Source: Clostridiales bacterium
GTDB lineage: Bacteria > Bacillota > Clostridia > Christensenellales > Aristaeellaceae
NCBI GenBank assembly: GCA_012522875.1
Contig: JAAYJP010000061.1
Coordinates: 1-12,474 of the forward strand
DNA length: 12,474 bases
Direction of reading: 5' to 3'
Position numbers and translations under genes: made by a program. Each line of letters starts with the position of its first letter. The stretch's first letter is position 1. Shown here in pieces: positions 6,208-12,474 of this stretch. Under the pieces are notes generated by a model. That model saw only the letters and a program-made list of their open reading frames with translations, ran no database searches and had not been told where the DNA came from.

Positions 6208-7502
6208 GGGTTTTCCACAGCCTCCGGCGGCAGTTCTTCCACCGACTGCTGAAGCGCTGCGGCTTCCTCAATCGCCTGGTCGATGGCCTCCTGATGGTAA
6301 ACGATGTCCATTTCCGCCATCCAGCCCTCAAAAGCCTGGCCATACACTTCGTTTTCCCTGGCGCCGGCGAGGTACTGGGTGATCTCTTCATGGATGGCAT
6401 CGGTCATGATTAGGCCGGAGGGAATATCCATCAGGTATTTCAGGATGTGGATACCGTTGGCGCCTACCACAGGGTCACTCACATCGCCCACCTGAAGCAT
6501 CTTCCCGGAGAAGGCGCCTGATACGAAAGCCGGATCCCAAAGGATAGAGTCCCGATGAACAGGATAGCCGTTTTGCAGGTTGTCCGGATCGGTCATGCCG
6601 GGATCCTCGCCATATTCGCCAATCAGCGTTTCAAAACGCTCGCCCTTGCCCAGGCGGTCATAGATTTCGGCGATCTCATCCGCCTGGTCGTCAAGCACCG
6701 CCTGGCGGGCCAACTCGATCATTTCCGGAGTCACCGGCTCTTCAGCCGCTTCGGCGGACTCCTGCTGCTGCTCCTCAAACCGGGCCTCCAGGGTACGCAC
6801 CTGGTCCACCAGCTCCTGGTTTCCCGTCAGCAGGATGTGAATGATGCCCCGGTAGCCGGTCGGGGTATACCAGCTGGTCTGGCCGGAGAGGCGGGTCATG
6901 TACTCATAGGTCGGAACGTCGCTTTCGTACTGCTCTTGATAGATGGGACCGACCTGGTCAAACACCTCCCGGACTTCCTCCTCTGTGGGCTGATAGCCGC
7001 CCATGAGGTAAGCGGTCATCCTTCCCTGGGCTTCGCGGTTCTTCACGCTGTCAAGCAGCATATCTGGCGTCAGCCCCTGATCCCGGTAAAAGGCCACGGC
7101 CTGCTCCAGGGCATGGGCCCGGGCCTGCTCGCTGTCATCGCTTTGGTTATAGTCCGCATATTCCTCAATGGCCGCTTGCCATTCTGCCTGGGCTTCCTGT
7201 TCAAAAGCGGTGAGCTCCTCCGGTGTGAACTGGTCAAAGCCCATATCCGCGATTTTTTTCGCCATCACCTTCTGGCGCACCAGAAAATTCACCGTGGCGG
7301 TATAGTCAGACGCATCAGCGATATACTCAAAATTCACAAGGGCTGGAATCAGTTCGTCTGCCTCCGCCCTGGTGATCTCCTGACCGTTCACCGTGGCCAG
7401 CACGGGGGACCCGGGAGCCGCCAGAGGAGCCGCCTGGGCATAAGCCAGGGTCGCTATCAGCAGAAGCCCCATGGCCAGGGCAGCAAAGCGTGTTTTTTTC
7501 AT
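6204..7502 (-). CDS. Secreted parvulin-type peptidyl-prolyl isomerase (PrsA/SurA-like)
   Basis: A 432-residue exported foldase that would help secreted proteins fold outside the membrane. Residues 1-23 are a signal peptide (MKKTR, then a hydrophobic core ending LAYA-QA) with no lipobox cysteine, so it is likely cleaved by signal peptidase I rather than lipid-anchored like Bacillus PrsA. Residues 35-190 form a helical SurA_N-like chaperone part. A parvulin domain lies at about 217-357, with YRGIIHILL at its start and GERFETLIGEYGEDPG (287-302) and DPVVGANGIHILKYL (343-357) at its end. An acidic Gln/Glu-rich stretch (about 236-275) is inserted in it. The ATG at 7502 follows AAAGGAAAG; a TTG at 7520 overlaps that site. 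Single gene with its own promoter. Confidence 0.87.
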   Translation of the reverse strand: MKKTRFAALAMGLLLIATLAYAQAAPLAAPGSPVLATVNGQEITRAEADELIPALVNFEYIADASDYTATVNFLVRQKVMAKKIADMGFDQFTPEELTAFEQEAQAEWQAAIEEYADYNQSDDSEQARAHALEQAVAFYRDQGLTPDMLLDSVKNREAQGRMTAYLMGGYQPTEEEVREVFDQVGPIYQEQYESDVPTYEYMTRLSGQTSWYTPTGYRGIIHILLTGNQELVDQVRTLEARFEEQQQESAEAAEEPVTPEMIELARQAVLDDQADEIAEIYDRLGKGERFETLIGEYGEDPGMTDPDNLQNGYPVHRDSILWDPAFVSGAFSGKMLQVGDVSDPVVGANGIHILKYLMDIPSGLIMTDAIHEEITQYLAGARENEVYGQAFEGWMAEMDIVYHQEAIDQAIEEAAALQQSVEELPPEAVENP

Positions 7503-7540
7503 GGTTCTCTTTCCTTTCAACTGCGCAGACTGATATGCGC

Positions 7541-7569
7541 ATTATGTCACAGGGCGGGTTTGCCCGCAA
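7541..7569 (-). promoter_or_regulatory. Promoter of the foldase gene
   Basis: Minus-strand TTGCGG (7569-7564), 17-base spacer, CATAAT (7546-7541), about 40 bases before the ATG. The -35 box is exactly the loop of a perfect 6-base inverted repeat, GTTTGC/GCAAAC (7575-7558). Confidence 0.6.
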
Positions 7570-7597
7570 GCAAACGGCGGAAAATGTTACAGTTCGT

Positions 7598-9028
7598 TCA
7601 CGCGTCCTGAAGGATTGCCGTAAACCCCTCATCCTGTGAGCGCGTGCCAAGAAGAGCGGCGCCGTCCGCCCTTGCAGCCCTCAGGTAATCAATCGCCTCC
7701 GGGCTGATGACCTCGCCCGGCACCAGGATGGGCACCCCCGGCGGGTAGACGGTCAGCTGCTCGGCACACACACACCCGCTTGTGGTCTCCATCGCAGCCA
7801 GCCTAAAGGGCGCACGCTCGGCCTGGTGCATCGGGACCGCGCGCTGGGCTGTTGGCATGGCACGGGGGGCTTTTTTGCCCTCACGGGGCCCAAGGCGCTG
7901 GTCAATCTCCCGCAGGGCTTTGCCAAGGCGGGAGAGGGTGTCTACGCTGTCCCCCATGCCCGTCATGGCCAAAACCCCTTGGGGAAGGGCCATCTCAGGC
8001 TCGATCCGCCATTCTTCCCGAAGGCACCGGGCCAGCCCGGGGCCTGTCATGCTTGATGGCAGGGTGGAGATAAGCAGTTTGCCGGGGTCCAGTCCCCAGA
8101 TGTTTTGGGGCAGCGTCCCATGATGGCGCCCATAGCCCATCACCTGCAGGTGTTTAAGCCCCCCAGCCAGGCGGTCAAAGGCGGCAAGCGCCTCTCCCCA
8201 ATGCGCAAACAGCTCCTCTCCCCGCTCCCGGATAAGCCCCACACACCCGTCAATGCTGGCCATGAGAAGATAGGATGGGCTGGTGGTTTCAAACACGCCC
8301 AGCTGACGCTGCATCTCCCGGGCCAGGGAAGCGTCCCTGACATGGGCCAGGGCCGTCTGGGTAAGGGAAGGGAGGGTTTTGTGCAGGCTCTGAATCACGA
8401 TGTCCGCCCCCGCTTTCACCGCCCCATCAGGGAACAGCGGGTTAAGGCCCAGATGGGCGCCATGCGCCTCGTCCACGATCACTGGGATCCCGTGGCCCTG
8501 CGCCAGGCGGATGATGCCTGGCAGATCGCTGAGCACGCCTTCATAGGTGGGGCTGGTGATCACCAGCGCCCTGGCAAACGGGCGCTTCAGGATGGCTTCT
8601 TCCACCGCACGGGGCGACAGGGAGGCAGTTATCTGCCATTCCTGGCTTAGCCCGGGATAGATGTACTCCGGGTCAAGCCCGTTGAGCGACACGGCGTTGT
8701 AGGCGCACAGGTGGCTGTTGCGCGCCAACAGGATCCCGTCCCCTGGCCGGGTCAGGGCACGGACAGCGGCCAGCATGCCCACCGTGCTGCCGTTTACCAG
8801 AAAAAAGGTGTGCTCCGCCTGGAACACACCCGCAGCTTTTGCCATGGCCTCTTTCAGGATGCCCCGGGGGGCGTGGAGATTGTCAAAACCCGGGATTTCC
8901 GTGATGTCCCGGTCCGCTCCCAGACTTTTTAGATAGGCCGCCAGGGCGGTGTTGCGTTTATGCCCCGGCATATGCATGGGCGTTCTCCCGGAGCCGGCGG
9001 CGGCCAGCAGATCAAACAGCGCTTTCAC
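7598..9028 (-). CDS. Orn/Lys/Arg decarboxylase family protein (PLP enzyme)
   Basis: A 476-residue pyridoxal-phosphate enzyme of the Orn/Lys/Arg decarboxylase family with the aspartate aminotransferase fold, probably making a polyamine or cadaverine from a basic amino acid. Motifs: MHMPGHKR (18-25), FFLVNGST (75-82), PTYEGV (160-165), VDEAHGAH (185-192) with the PLP-ring aspartate, SLHKTLPSLTQ (214-224) with K217 the Schiff-base lysine, and the C-terminal YPPGVPILVPGE (428-439). It is the short Bacillus SpeA/YaaO size. Substrate cannot be fixed. I prefer GTG at 9028, 10 bases after GAGG; TTG at 9034 is possible but only 4 bases away. The gene follows the L,D-transpeptidase by 12 bases, so the two are co-transcribed. 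No terminator is seen after it. Confidence 0.9.
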   Translation of the reverse strand: MKALFDLLAAAGSGRTPMHMPGHKRNTALAAYLKSLGADRDITEIPGFDNLHAPRGILKEAMAKAAGVFQAEHTFFLVNGSTVGMLAAVRALTRPGDGILLARNSHLCAYNAVSLNGLDPEYIYPGLSQEWQITASLSPRAVEEAILKRPFARALVITSPTYEGVLSDLPGIIRLAQGHGIPVIVDEAHGAHLGLNPLFPDGAVKAGADIVIQSLHKTLPSLTQTALAHVRDASLAREMQRQLGVFETTSPSYLLMASIDGCVGLIRERGEELFAHWGEALAAFDRLAGGLKHLQVMGYGRHHGTLPQNIWGLDPGKLLISTLPSSMTGPGLARCLREEWRIEPEMALPQGVLAMTGMGDSVDTLSRLGKALREIDQRLGPREGKKAPRAMPTAQRAVPMHQAERAPFRLAAMETTSGCVCAEQLTVYPPGVPILVPGEVISPEAIDYLRAARADGAALLGTRSQDEGFTAILQDA

Positions 9029-9040
9029 AGCCAATTGCCC

Positions 9041-10780
9041 TCAGGGCGCTTCTTCCACTGTGAAGACCAATTCGGGTGTGGGGCTGGGCAGGAGCGCTTC
9101 CGCCTGAATGGCCGCACTTCCCGGCGCGTCCGTGGGCAGCGGGGTGGGCGCGGGGGTGGTATTGATGGCCGTCTGTTCATAAAGGAAGTTCAGGGTTTTC
9201 TTGTCAGCGTTGCCGCTGGAGCCCAGTTTGTTGGCCTGCTGATACGCTTTCACCGCTGCTTTCGTGCCCTCACGGTAGCTGCCGGTAACCGCTCCCTGGT
9301 AGTAACCCAGCTCTTTAAGCTTCATCTGCAGCCAGTATACATCCGCCCCCTCAGATCCCACCTTCATGCTTCGGGCTTCCTCAGGCGGGCGGGACCCGTC
9401 ATAATGGGGAACGGGAGTCGGTGCGGGCGTGGGATTATGCAGCCTGGTGCTGCTGTTGAAGTCCCCGGGCCGGTTGGCGTATTTCAGCTCCGGGTCCAGC
9501 GGCGCGTCCTCATGGATCCACACCTCAACTCCCTGGCCGATATTCTCATACATCCATTTGGCGTCCGCCACCGTCAGGCGGATGCAGCCATGGGACGCCC
9601 GGGAACCCAGTTTTTTCACCGAGCTCATATTGACGCTTTTGGTGTCATAGGAGTTGTAAATCACGGAGTGGAAGGCGATTTCCGGGTTGATGCGCAGCCA
9701 GTACTGGGCCTTGCCGCCGCCCCAGTTGGGGAACTCCGCCCAGCGTGCCCTGCGGCCCGTGAGGGTGTAGGTACCCACCTCGCTGGGATAGGATTTGGTG
9801 CCGGTGGAACAGGTGAAAATCCTGTCCAGCACGGAATAACCCCCCATGCCGTCCGCTTTGAAAATTTTGATGAGCTGGTTGTTCACATCCACTTCGACAA
9901 AGTAGGGCACGGGGGTGGGCTCCGGGGAGGGCCGGGGTGTGCCGTCGGAACGCACCACATCAAGGGAGAAGAGCGCGTTCCAGGTGAGCTCCCCCACCAC
10001 GCCGTCAGGCACCAGGCCGTTATAGGTCTGGAACTTCTTCACCGCCGTGGCGGTATGCTCATAAAATCCGCTGGTAACCTTCCGGTCAAAGAAGCCCAGT
10101 ACGGTCAGGCGCTCCTGAACCATTTTGACCCTGTCGTTCTTGGCGCCGTAGGAGACAACGCCCTTGAAACCGGTATCCTCCGGCAGCGGCGCGTCAGGGA
10201 GGGGCGTGGCCTGTACGCTGGGGTCGGGGGTGGGCAGGACGATGTCGTCGGAGTAGATTTTCTCAAGGGTTTTCACATCGGCGTTGCCGGTTTTAGGAAG
10301 CCCGTTGTCCTCCTGGAAGTGGCCGACGGCGGCGGTGGTACCATCCAGGTAATTGCCGCTGATCTTGCCCCAGTAATAGCCCAGCTCGCTCAGGCGCGTC
10401 TGGAGCCGGCTGACATCCTTGCCCTCCAAGCCCTTTTTGAGCGGACGGTGGCAGTCGCCGTAAATGATCTCCTGAAGCGCCAGATCCGCCCGGCCGGTCA
10501 CCTCCAGGCCATAGGCCTCCTGGACAGCACGGATGGCGCTGCGGGTCACTTCCATATAGTTGCCGCTGACCGGGCCGTTATAATACCTGAGGTCCTTCAG
10601 CCGGGCCTGAAGAAGGCTGACATCCTCCCCCTTGTCACCGTATTTGAGCGGGCGGCCTTCAGAGGTCACGATGACCACATCTCCCACGCCCTCATCCGGG
10701 CCCACGCTTGATTCCTGCGCGTGAACCGGGGTGAGAAGTGCCAGCAGAATGAGCAGGAAGACCAGCAGTTTGCGTTTCAT
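9041..10780 (-). CDS. Secreted L,D-transpeptidase with four peptidoglycan-binding repeats
   Basis: A 579-residue exported enzyme predicted to make 3-3 cross-links or attach proteins in peptidoglycan. Signal peptide at 1-21 (MKRK, hydrophobic core, ending VHA). Three PG_binding_1 repeats at about 45-108, 114-177 and 209-271, each with the pattern G-x-V-x-x-LQ-x-x-L-x-x-L-G-Y-Y. The YkuD catalytic domain follows at 293-424, with SHGCIRL (396-402) and predicted nucleophile C399, then a fourth repeat at 472-535. Pro/Thr-rich linkers join the parts (183-200, 282-292, 449-459, 541-553). The ATG at 10780 follows GGAGAGG. Well-placed promoter upstream; the decarboxylase gene follows directly. Family and catalytic residue are clear; the biological cross-link is inferred. 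Confidence 0.95.
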   Translation of the reverse strand: MKRKLLVFLLILLALLTPVHAQESSVGPDEGVGDVVIVTSEGRPLKYGDKGEDVSLLQARLKDLRYYNGPVSGNYMEVTRSAIRAVQEAYGLEVTGRADLALQEIIYGDCHRPLKKGLEGKDVSRLQTRLSELGYYWGKISGNYLDGTTAAVGHFQEDNGLPKTGNADVKTLEKIYSDDIVLPTPDPSVQATPLPDAPLPEDTGFKGVVSYGAKNDRVKMVQERLTVLGFFDRKVTSGFYEHTATAVKKFQTYNGLVPDGVVGELTWNALFSLDVVRSDGTPRPSPEPTPVPYFVEVDVNNQLIKIFKADGMGGYSVLDRIFTCSTGTKSYPSEVGTYTLTGRRARWAEFPNWGGGKAQYWLRINPEIAFHSVIYNSYDTKSVNMSSVKKLGSRASHGCIRLTVADAKWMYENIGQGVEVWIHEDAPLDPELKYANRPGDFNSSTRLHNPTPAPTPVPHYDGSRPPEEARSMKVGSEGADVYWLQMKLKELGYYQGAVTGSYREGTKAAVKAYQQANKLGSSGNADKKTLNFLYEQTAINTTPAPTPLPTDAPGSAAIQAEALLPSPTPELVFTVEEAP

Positions 10781-10808
10781 GACTTACCTCTCCATCATAG
10801 TACGCACA

Positions 10809-10837
10809 ATTGTAAAATATCAGAAACAATATTGCAA
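10809..10837 (-). promoter_or_regulatory. Promoter of the L,D-transpeptidase/decarboxylase operon
   Basis: Minus-strand TTGCAA (10837-10832), 17-base AT-rich spacer, TACAAT (10814-10809). Two short palindromes, ACAATTGT (10806-10813) and CAATATTG (10827-10834), overlap the two boxes and could be operator half-sites. Confidence 0.75.
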
Positions 10838-10898
10838 GTTTATTTCCATAAAATTTCACACATCGTCATAATCCGTCATGAGTCCGCGCCGCGGGCAA

Positions 10899-10926
10899 TT
10901 GACGTGTTCCCGGTATCTGCTATATT
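10899..10926 (+). promoter_or_regulatory. Promoter of the mef leader and pump gene
   Basis: TTGACG (10899-10904), 16-base spacer, TATATT (10921-10926). Transcription would start near 10933, giving a leader of about 138 bases before the pump gene, long enough to hold the leader peptide and attenuator. Confidence 0.65.
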
Positions 10927-10972
10927 TCCGGCGTATCCCGAACTGAAACGCATAAGAAAGTGACCCTGCGCC

Positions 10973-10999
10973 ATGTTGTTTTCCATTCGCATCAAGTAA
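10973..10999 (+). CDS. Leader peptide MLFSIRIK, probable macrolide-sensing stall peptide
   Basis: An eight-codon ORF, ATG at 10973 and TAA at 10997, in the leader of a Mef-type pump gene. The product MLFSIRIK ends in R6-I7-K8, a basic-x-basic motif of the kind at which macrolide-bound ribosomes stall. The known mef leader MTASMRLR is also eight residues, with Ser at 4 and R-L-R at 6-8. The ribosome binding site is weak: AAGAAAGTGA upstream resembles the full Shine-Dalgarno sequence with two mismatches. Bases 10980-10996 are complementary to the ribosome binding region of the pump gene, so a ribosome paused here would expose that site. Presence and motif are seen; stalling is inferred from the family. 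Confidence 0.6.
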   Translation: MLFSIRIK

Positions 11000-11066
11000 T
11001 TCCCGGGCTCCAACCCTCCAGCAGGCGGCATCCGTGTGCCGCTGCTTGTAACGCGAGTGAAGGAAA
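10980..11066 (+). promoter_or_regulatory. Predicted translational attenuator masking the pump's ribosome binding site
   Basis: Three complementary pairs nest around a hairpin. TTTCC (10980-10984) pairs with GGAAA (11062-11066), covering part of the AAGGA ribosome binding site. TTCGC (10986-10990) pairs with GCGAG (11053-11057, one G-U), and CAAG (10993-10996) with CTTG (11045-11048). Inside, GCGGCA (11025-11030) pairs with TGCCGC (11037-11042) and can be lengthened by GCA/TGC around a bulged G. All left arms lie within the leader peptide codons, so a stalled ribosome would open the structure. No T tract follows, so translational rather than transcriptional control is favoured. Pairing was done by eye, without energy calculation. 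Confidence 0.5.
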
Positions 11067-11070
11067 TACC

Positions 11071-12191
11071 ATGGCAGATAAACACAGCCATTGGAAATGC
11101 AATATCTACACCATCCTGACAGGGCAGGCCCTTTCATCGGGGTGCTGGTTGACCGCTGGAACCGAAAAGCGTTCCTGATCGGCGCTGATATTCTCATCGC
11201 CCTGGCAGGCGCGGTTCTGGCTGCGGCCGCCGCGCAATCGACGCTTCCCACCTGGCTGATCCTCGCCATCCTGTTTCTCAGAAGCATCGGGACCGCCTTT
11301 CATACCCCCGCCATGAACGCGGTTACGCCGCTGATTTTGCCCCGGGATCAGTTGGCCCGCACCGTCGGCTTCACCCAGGCCATCCTGTCAATCAGCTATA
11401 TCCTGAGCCCCTTGGGCGGCGCCCTGTTTTACGCCATCTGGCCGATGGAAGGGTTCATCGCCCTGGATATGGCGGGCGCCGCCATCGCAAGCCTGGCCGT
11501 CGCGGCAGTTAAAATTCCTGCTCTGCCCGCCGGGGAGCGGTCTTTTCCCGCCCCTTTCCTGGAGGAACTGGCGGCGGGTTACCGGGCGCTGCGCGCGCAT
11601 AAAGGGCTCTTCACCCTGATGGCGACAGGTACCTTATATATGTTTGTGTATATGCCGATAAACGCGCTTTTCCCTTTGATGAGCACAATGTACTTTGGCG
11701 GCACCTCCGCTCACGCGGCCGCGGCGGAAATCGCTTTTGCCATCGGCATGCTCCTGGGCGGCCTTTTGTTGGGGGTTTGGGGCGGGTTCAGGCGAAAAAC
11801 GCATACCATCTGCCTGTCCATCCTTATGATGGGCACGGGCCTGGCCGTCGCCGGCCTTCTTCCCCGCCGGGGATTTATTGGGTTTGCCGCCTGCTGTTTG
11901 GTGATGGGCGCTTCCGGGCCGCTGTATGGCGTGGCCAATGTGCTGTATCAGGAACAGATCAAGCCCGAGTATCTCGGGCGGGTGTTCTCGCTGTCCATGA
12001 GCCTGATGTCCCTGGCCATGCCACTGGGGCTGCTGTTTTCCGGGGCACTGGCCCGGAAATTCGGGATCAATCGTTGGTTTTTGCTCTCAGGCCTAACCAT
12101 CCTGACCATAGCGCTTCTCACCTGGCGCCATCCCGCCATCCGCGCCATTGACCCCAAAGAACCGGCACCTGAAGGCCGGCAAATCTCCTGA
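11071..12191 (+). pseudogene. mef: Mef-type macrolide efflux MFS transporter, disrupted by internal deletion and frameshift
   Basis: A major facilitator proton antiporter of the Mef macrolide-export type. The frame from ATG 11071 (AAGGA 6 bases upstream) encodes MADKHSHWKCNIYTILTGQALS, aligning with the Mef(A) N-terminus (NNWKLKFYTIWAGQAVS), then goes out of frame. The rest resumes in another frame at GPFIGVLVDRWNRK and runs to the normal C-terminus, with Mef-like blocks RSIGTAFHTPAMNAVTPL, GTLYMFVYMPINALFPL and KPEYLGRVFSLSMSLMSLAM. About 39 residues covering the first membrane helix and part of the second are missing, so roughly 118 bases are gone. The junction lies in GGCCCTTTCA (11127-11136), which fits both sides. 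An open frame from TTG 11091 exists but lacks the authentic N-terminus. No companion ABC-F (mel/msrD) gene follows. An assembly error is possible. Confidence 0.88.
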
Positions 12192-12474
12192 TTACGCGCT
12201 TCGCGTGTATTCGCAGAAGGCGTAGCGAAAGCCGTTTTCTTCCCGCTCCGGTTCGCACCCGGCCAATTGCCAACCAGGCCTCCTGTCCAGGTCAGGAAAA
12301 TAACGGTCTGCCGGGGCCGCTGCATTGACTTTTGTGACAAAGGCTGCATCGCAGCGGCTGATCAGCAGGGCGTAGATGTCCTGCCCGCCGATAACCATCA
12401 CATCTTCAGGCGGTATTGCGGCAACAAGCGCATCCAATTCATCAATGGAGCGCGCCGCCAGGACACCTGGCGCC
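12192..12474 (-). CDS. folA: Dihydrofolate reductase, C-terminal part
   Basis: The gene enters from the right edge; about 93 codons, more than half of a usual 160-residue enzyme, are visible. It reduces dihydrofolate to tetrahydrofolate with NADPH. Recognisable parts are RSIDEL, then VMVIGGQDIYALLISRCDAAFVT with the cofactor-binding IGG, RYFPDL, and the C-terminal strand ENGFRYAFCEYTR. The stretch continues upstream without a start, so the TTG at 12437 is internal. The catalytic acidic residue and N-terminal half lie outside the window. The stop codon (TAA, 12194-12192) directly abuts the stop of the convergent mef pseudogene, with no room for a terminator between them. Confidence 0.93.
   Translation of the reverse strand, partial: APGVLAARSIDELDALVAAIPPEDVMVIGGQDIYALLISRCDAAFVTKVNAAAPADRYFPDLDRRPGWQLAGCEPEREENGFRYAFCEYTRSA

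Noticed and set aside
6555..7610. A 351-codon open frame on the plus strand
   Set aside because: It is antisense to the secreted foldase, which has a signal peptide, ribosome binding site and promoter. The plus-strand translation has no recognisable motif.
8960..10711. A 583-codon open frame on the plus strand
   Set aside because: It is antisense to the L,D-transpeptidase and the start of the decarboxylase, both with clear motifs. The open frame is a by-product of GC-rich codon use, and its translation resembles no family I know.
10960..11070. In-frame GTG extension of the pump's N-terminal fragment
   Set aside because: Mef homologues begin at the position of ATG 11071, which has an AAGGA site; the extension reads through the leader peptide and hairpin region in another frame.
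10856..11287. A 143-codon minus-strand open frame over the mef leader
   Set aside because: No ribosome binding site or recognisable motif, and it lies antisense to the leader and the 5' end of the pump gene.
1..12474. CRISPR arrays, insertion sequences, integrases or phage genes
   Set aside because: I saw no spaced direct repeats, transposase motifs or terminal inverted repeats; apart from the mef region the window reads as ordinary chromosome.

Overview
The window looks like chromosomal DNA from a fairly GC-rich member of the Firmicutes, most likely a clostridial lineage. The reasons are strong purine-rich GGAGG ribosome binding sites, sigma-A type promoters with 16-18 base spacers, an infC-rpmI-rplT operon behind a leader with a terminator (the Firmicutes L20-leader arrangement), an NfeD/FloA membrane pair, and a transporter closely resembling Mef macrolide exporters. 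The exact taxon cannot be read from the sequence. Nearly all genes are on the minus strand.

Right to left along the minus strand: the 3' part of a dihydrofolate reductase gene enters at the right edge (12474-12192). It abuts, tail to tail with no gap, a plus-strand Mef-like MFS gene (11071-12191) broken by an internal deletion with a frameshift. Upstream of that gene, on the plus strand, lie a promoter, an eight-codon ORF encoding MLFSIRIK and a set of complementary segments that can mask the pump's Shine-Dalgarno sequence. A divergent promoter drives a secreted L,D-transpeptidase with four peptidoglycan-binding repeats (10780-9041), followed at once by an Orn/Lys/Arg decarboxylase (9028-7598). 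Next come a secreted parvulin-type foldase (7502-6204) and the operon infC-rpmI-rplT (6039-4861). The infC gene apparently starts at an AUC codon behind a leader with an intrinsic terminator.

A separately promoted shikimate-kinase-like gene (4740-4231) follows. It converges on a plus-strand tRNA-Thr(GGT) gene with its own promoter and terminator. Divergent from the tRNA is a MOFRL-type glycerate 2-kinase (3966-2725), convergent with a plus-strand sugar-phosphate nucleotidyltransferase (1610-2521). Divergent from that is a minus-strand cluster: a small membrane protein, a family 4 uracil-DNA glycosylase, a short NfeD protein and the start of flotillin FloA (leaving at base 1).

The most notable system is at 10899-11136. 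The predicted leader peptide has a basic-x-basic (R-I-K) motif at residues 6-8, the same place as R-L-R in the known mef leader MTASMRLR, and its coding bases can pair with the pump's ribosome binding site. This suggests a drug-sensing, ribosome-stalling switch in front of a macrolide pump that has since been inactivated, apparently by deletion between short direct repeats. Other points worth a second look are the AUC start of infC, and a shikimate-kinase-like protein in which both substrate-binding arginines appear to be histidines.
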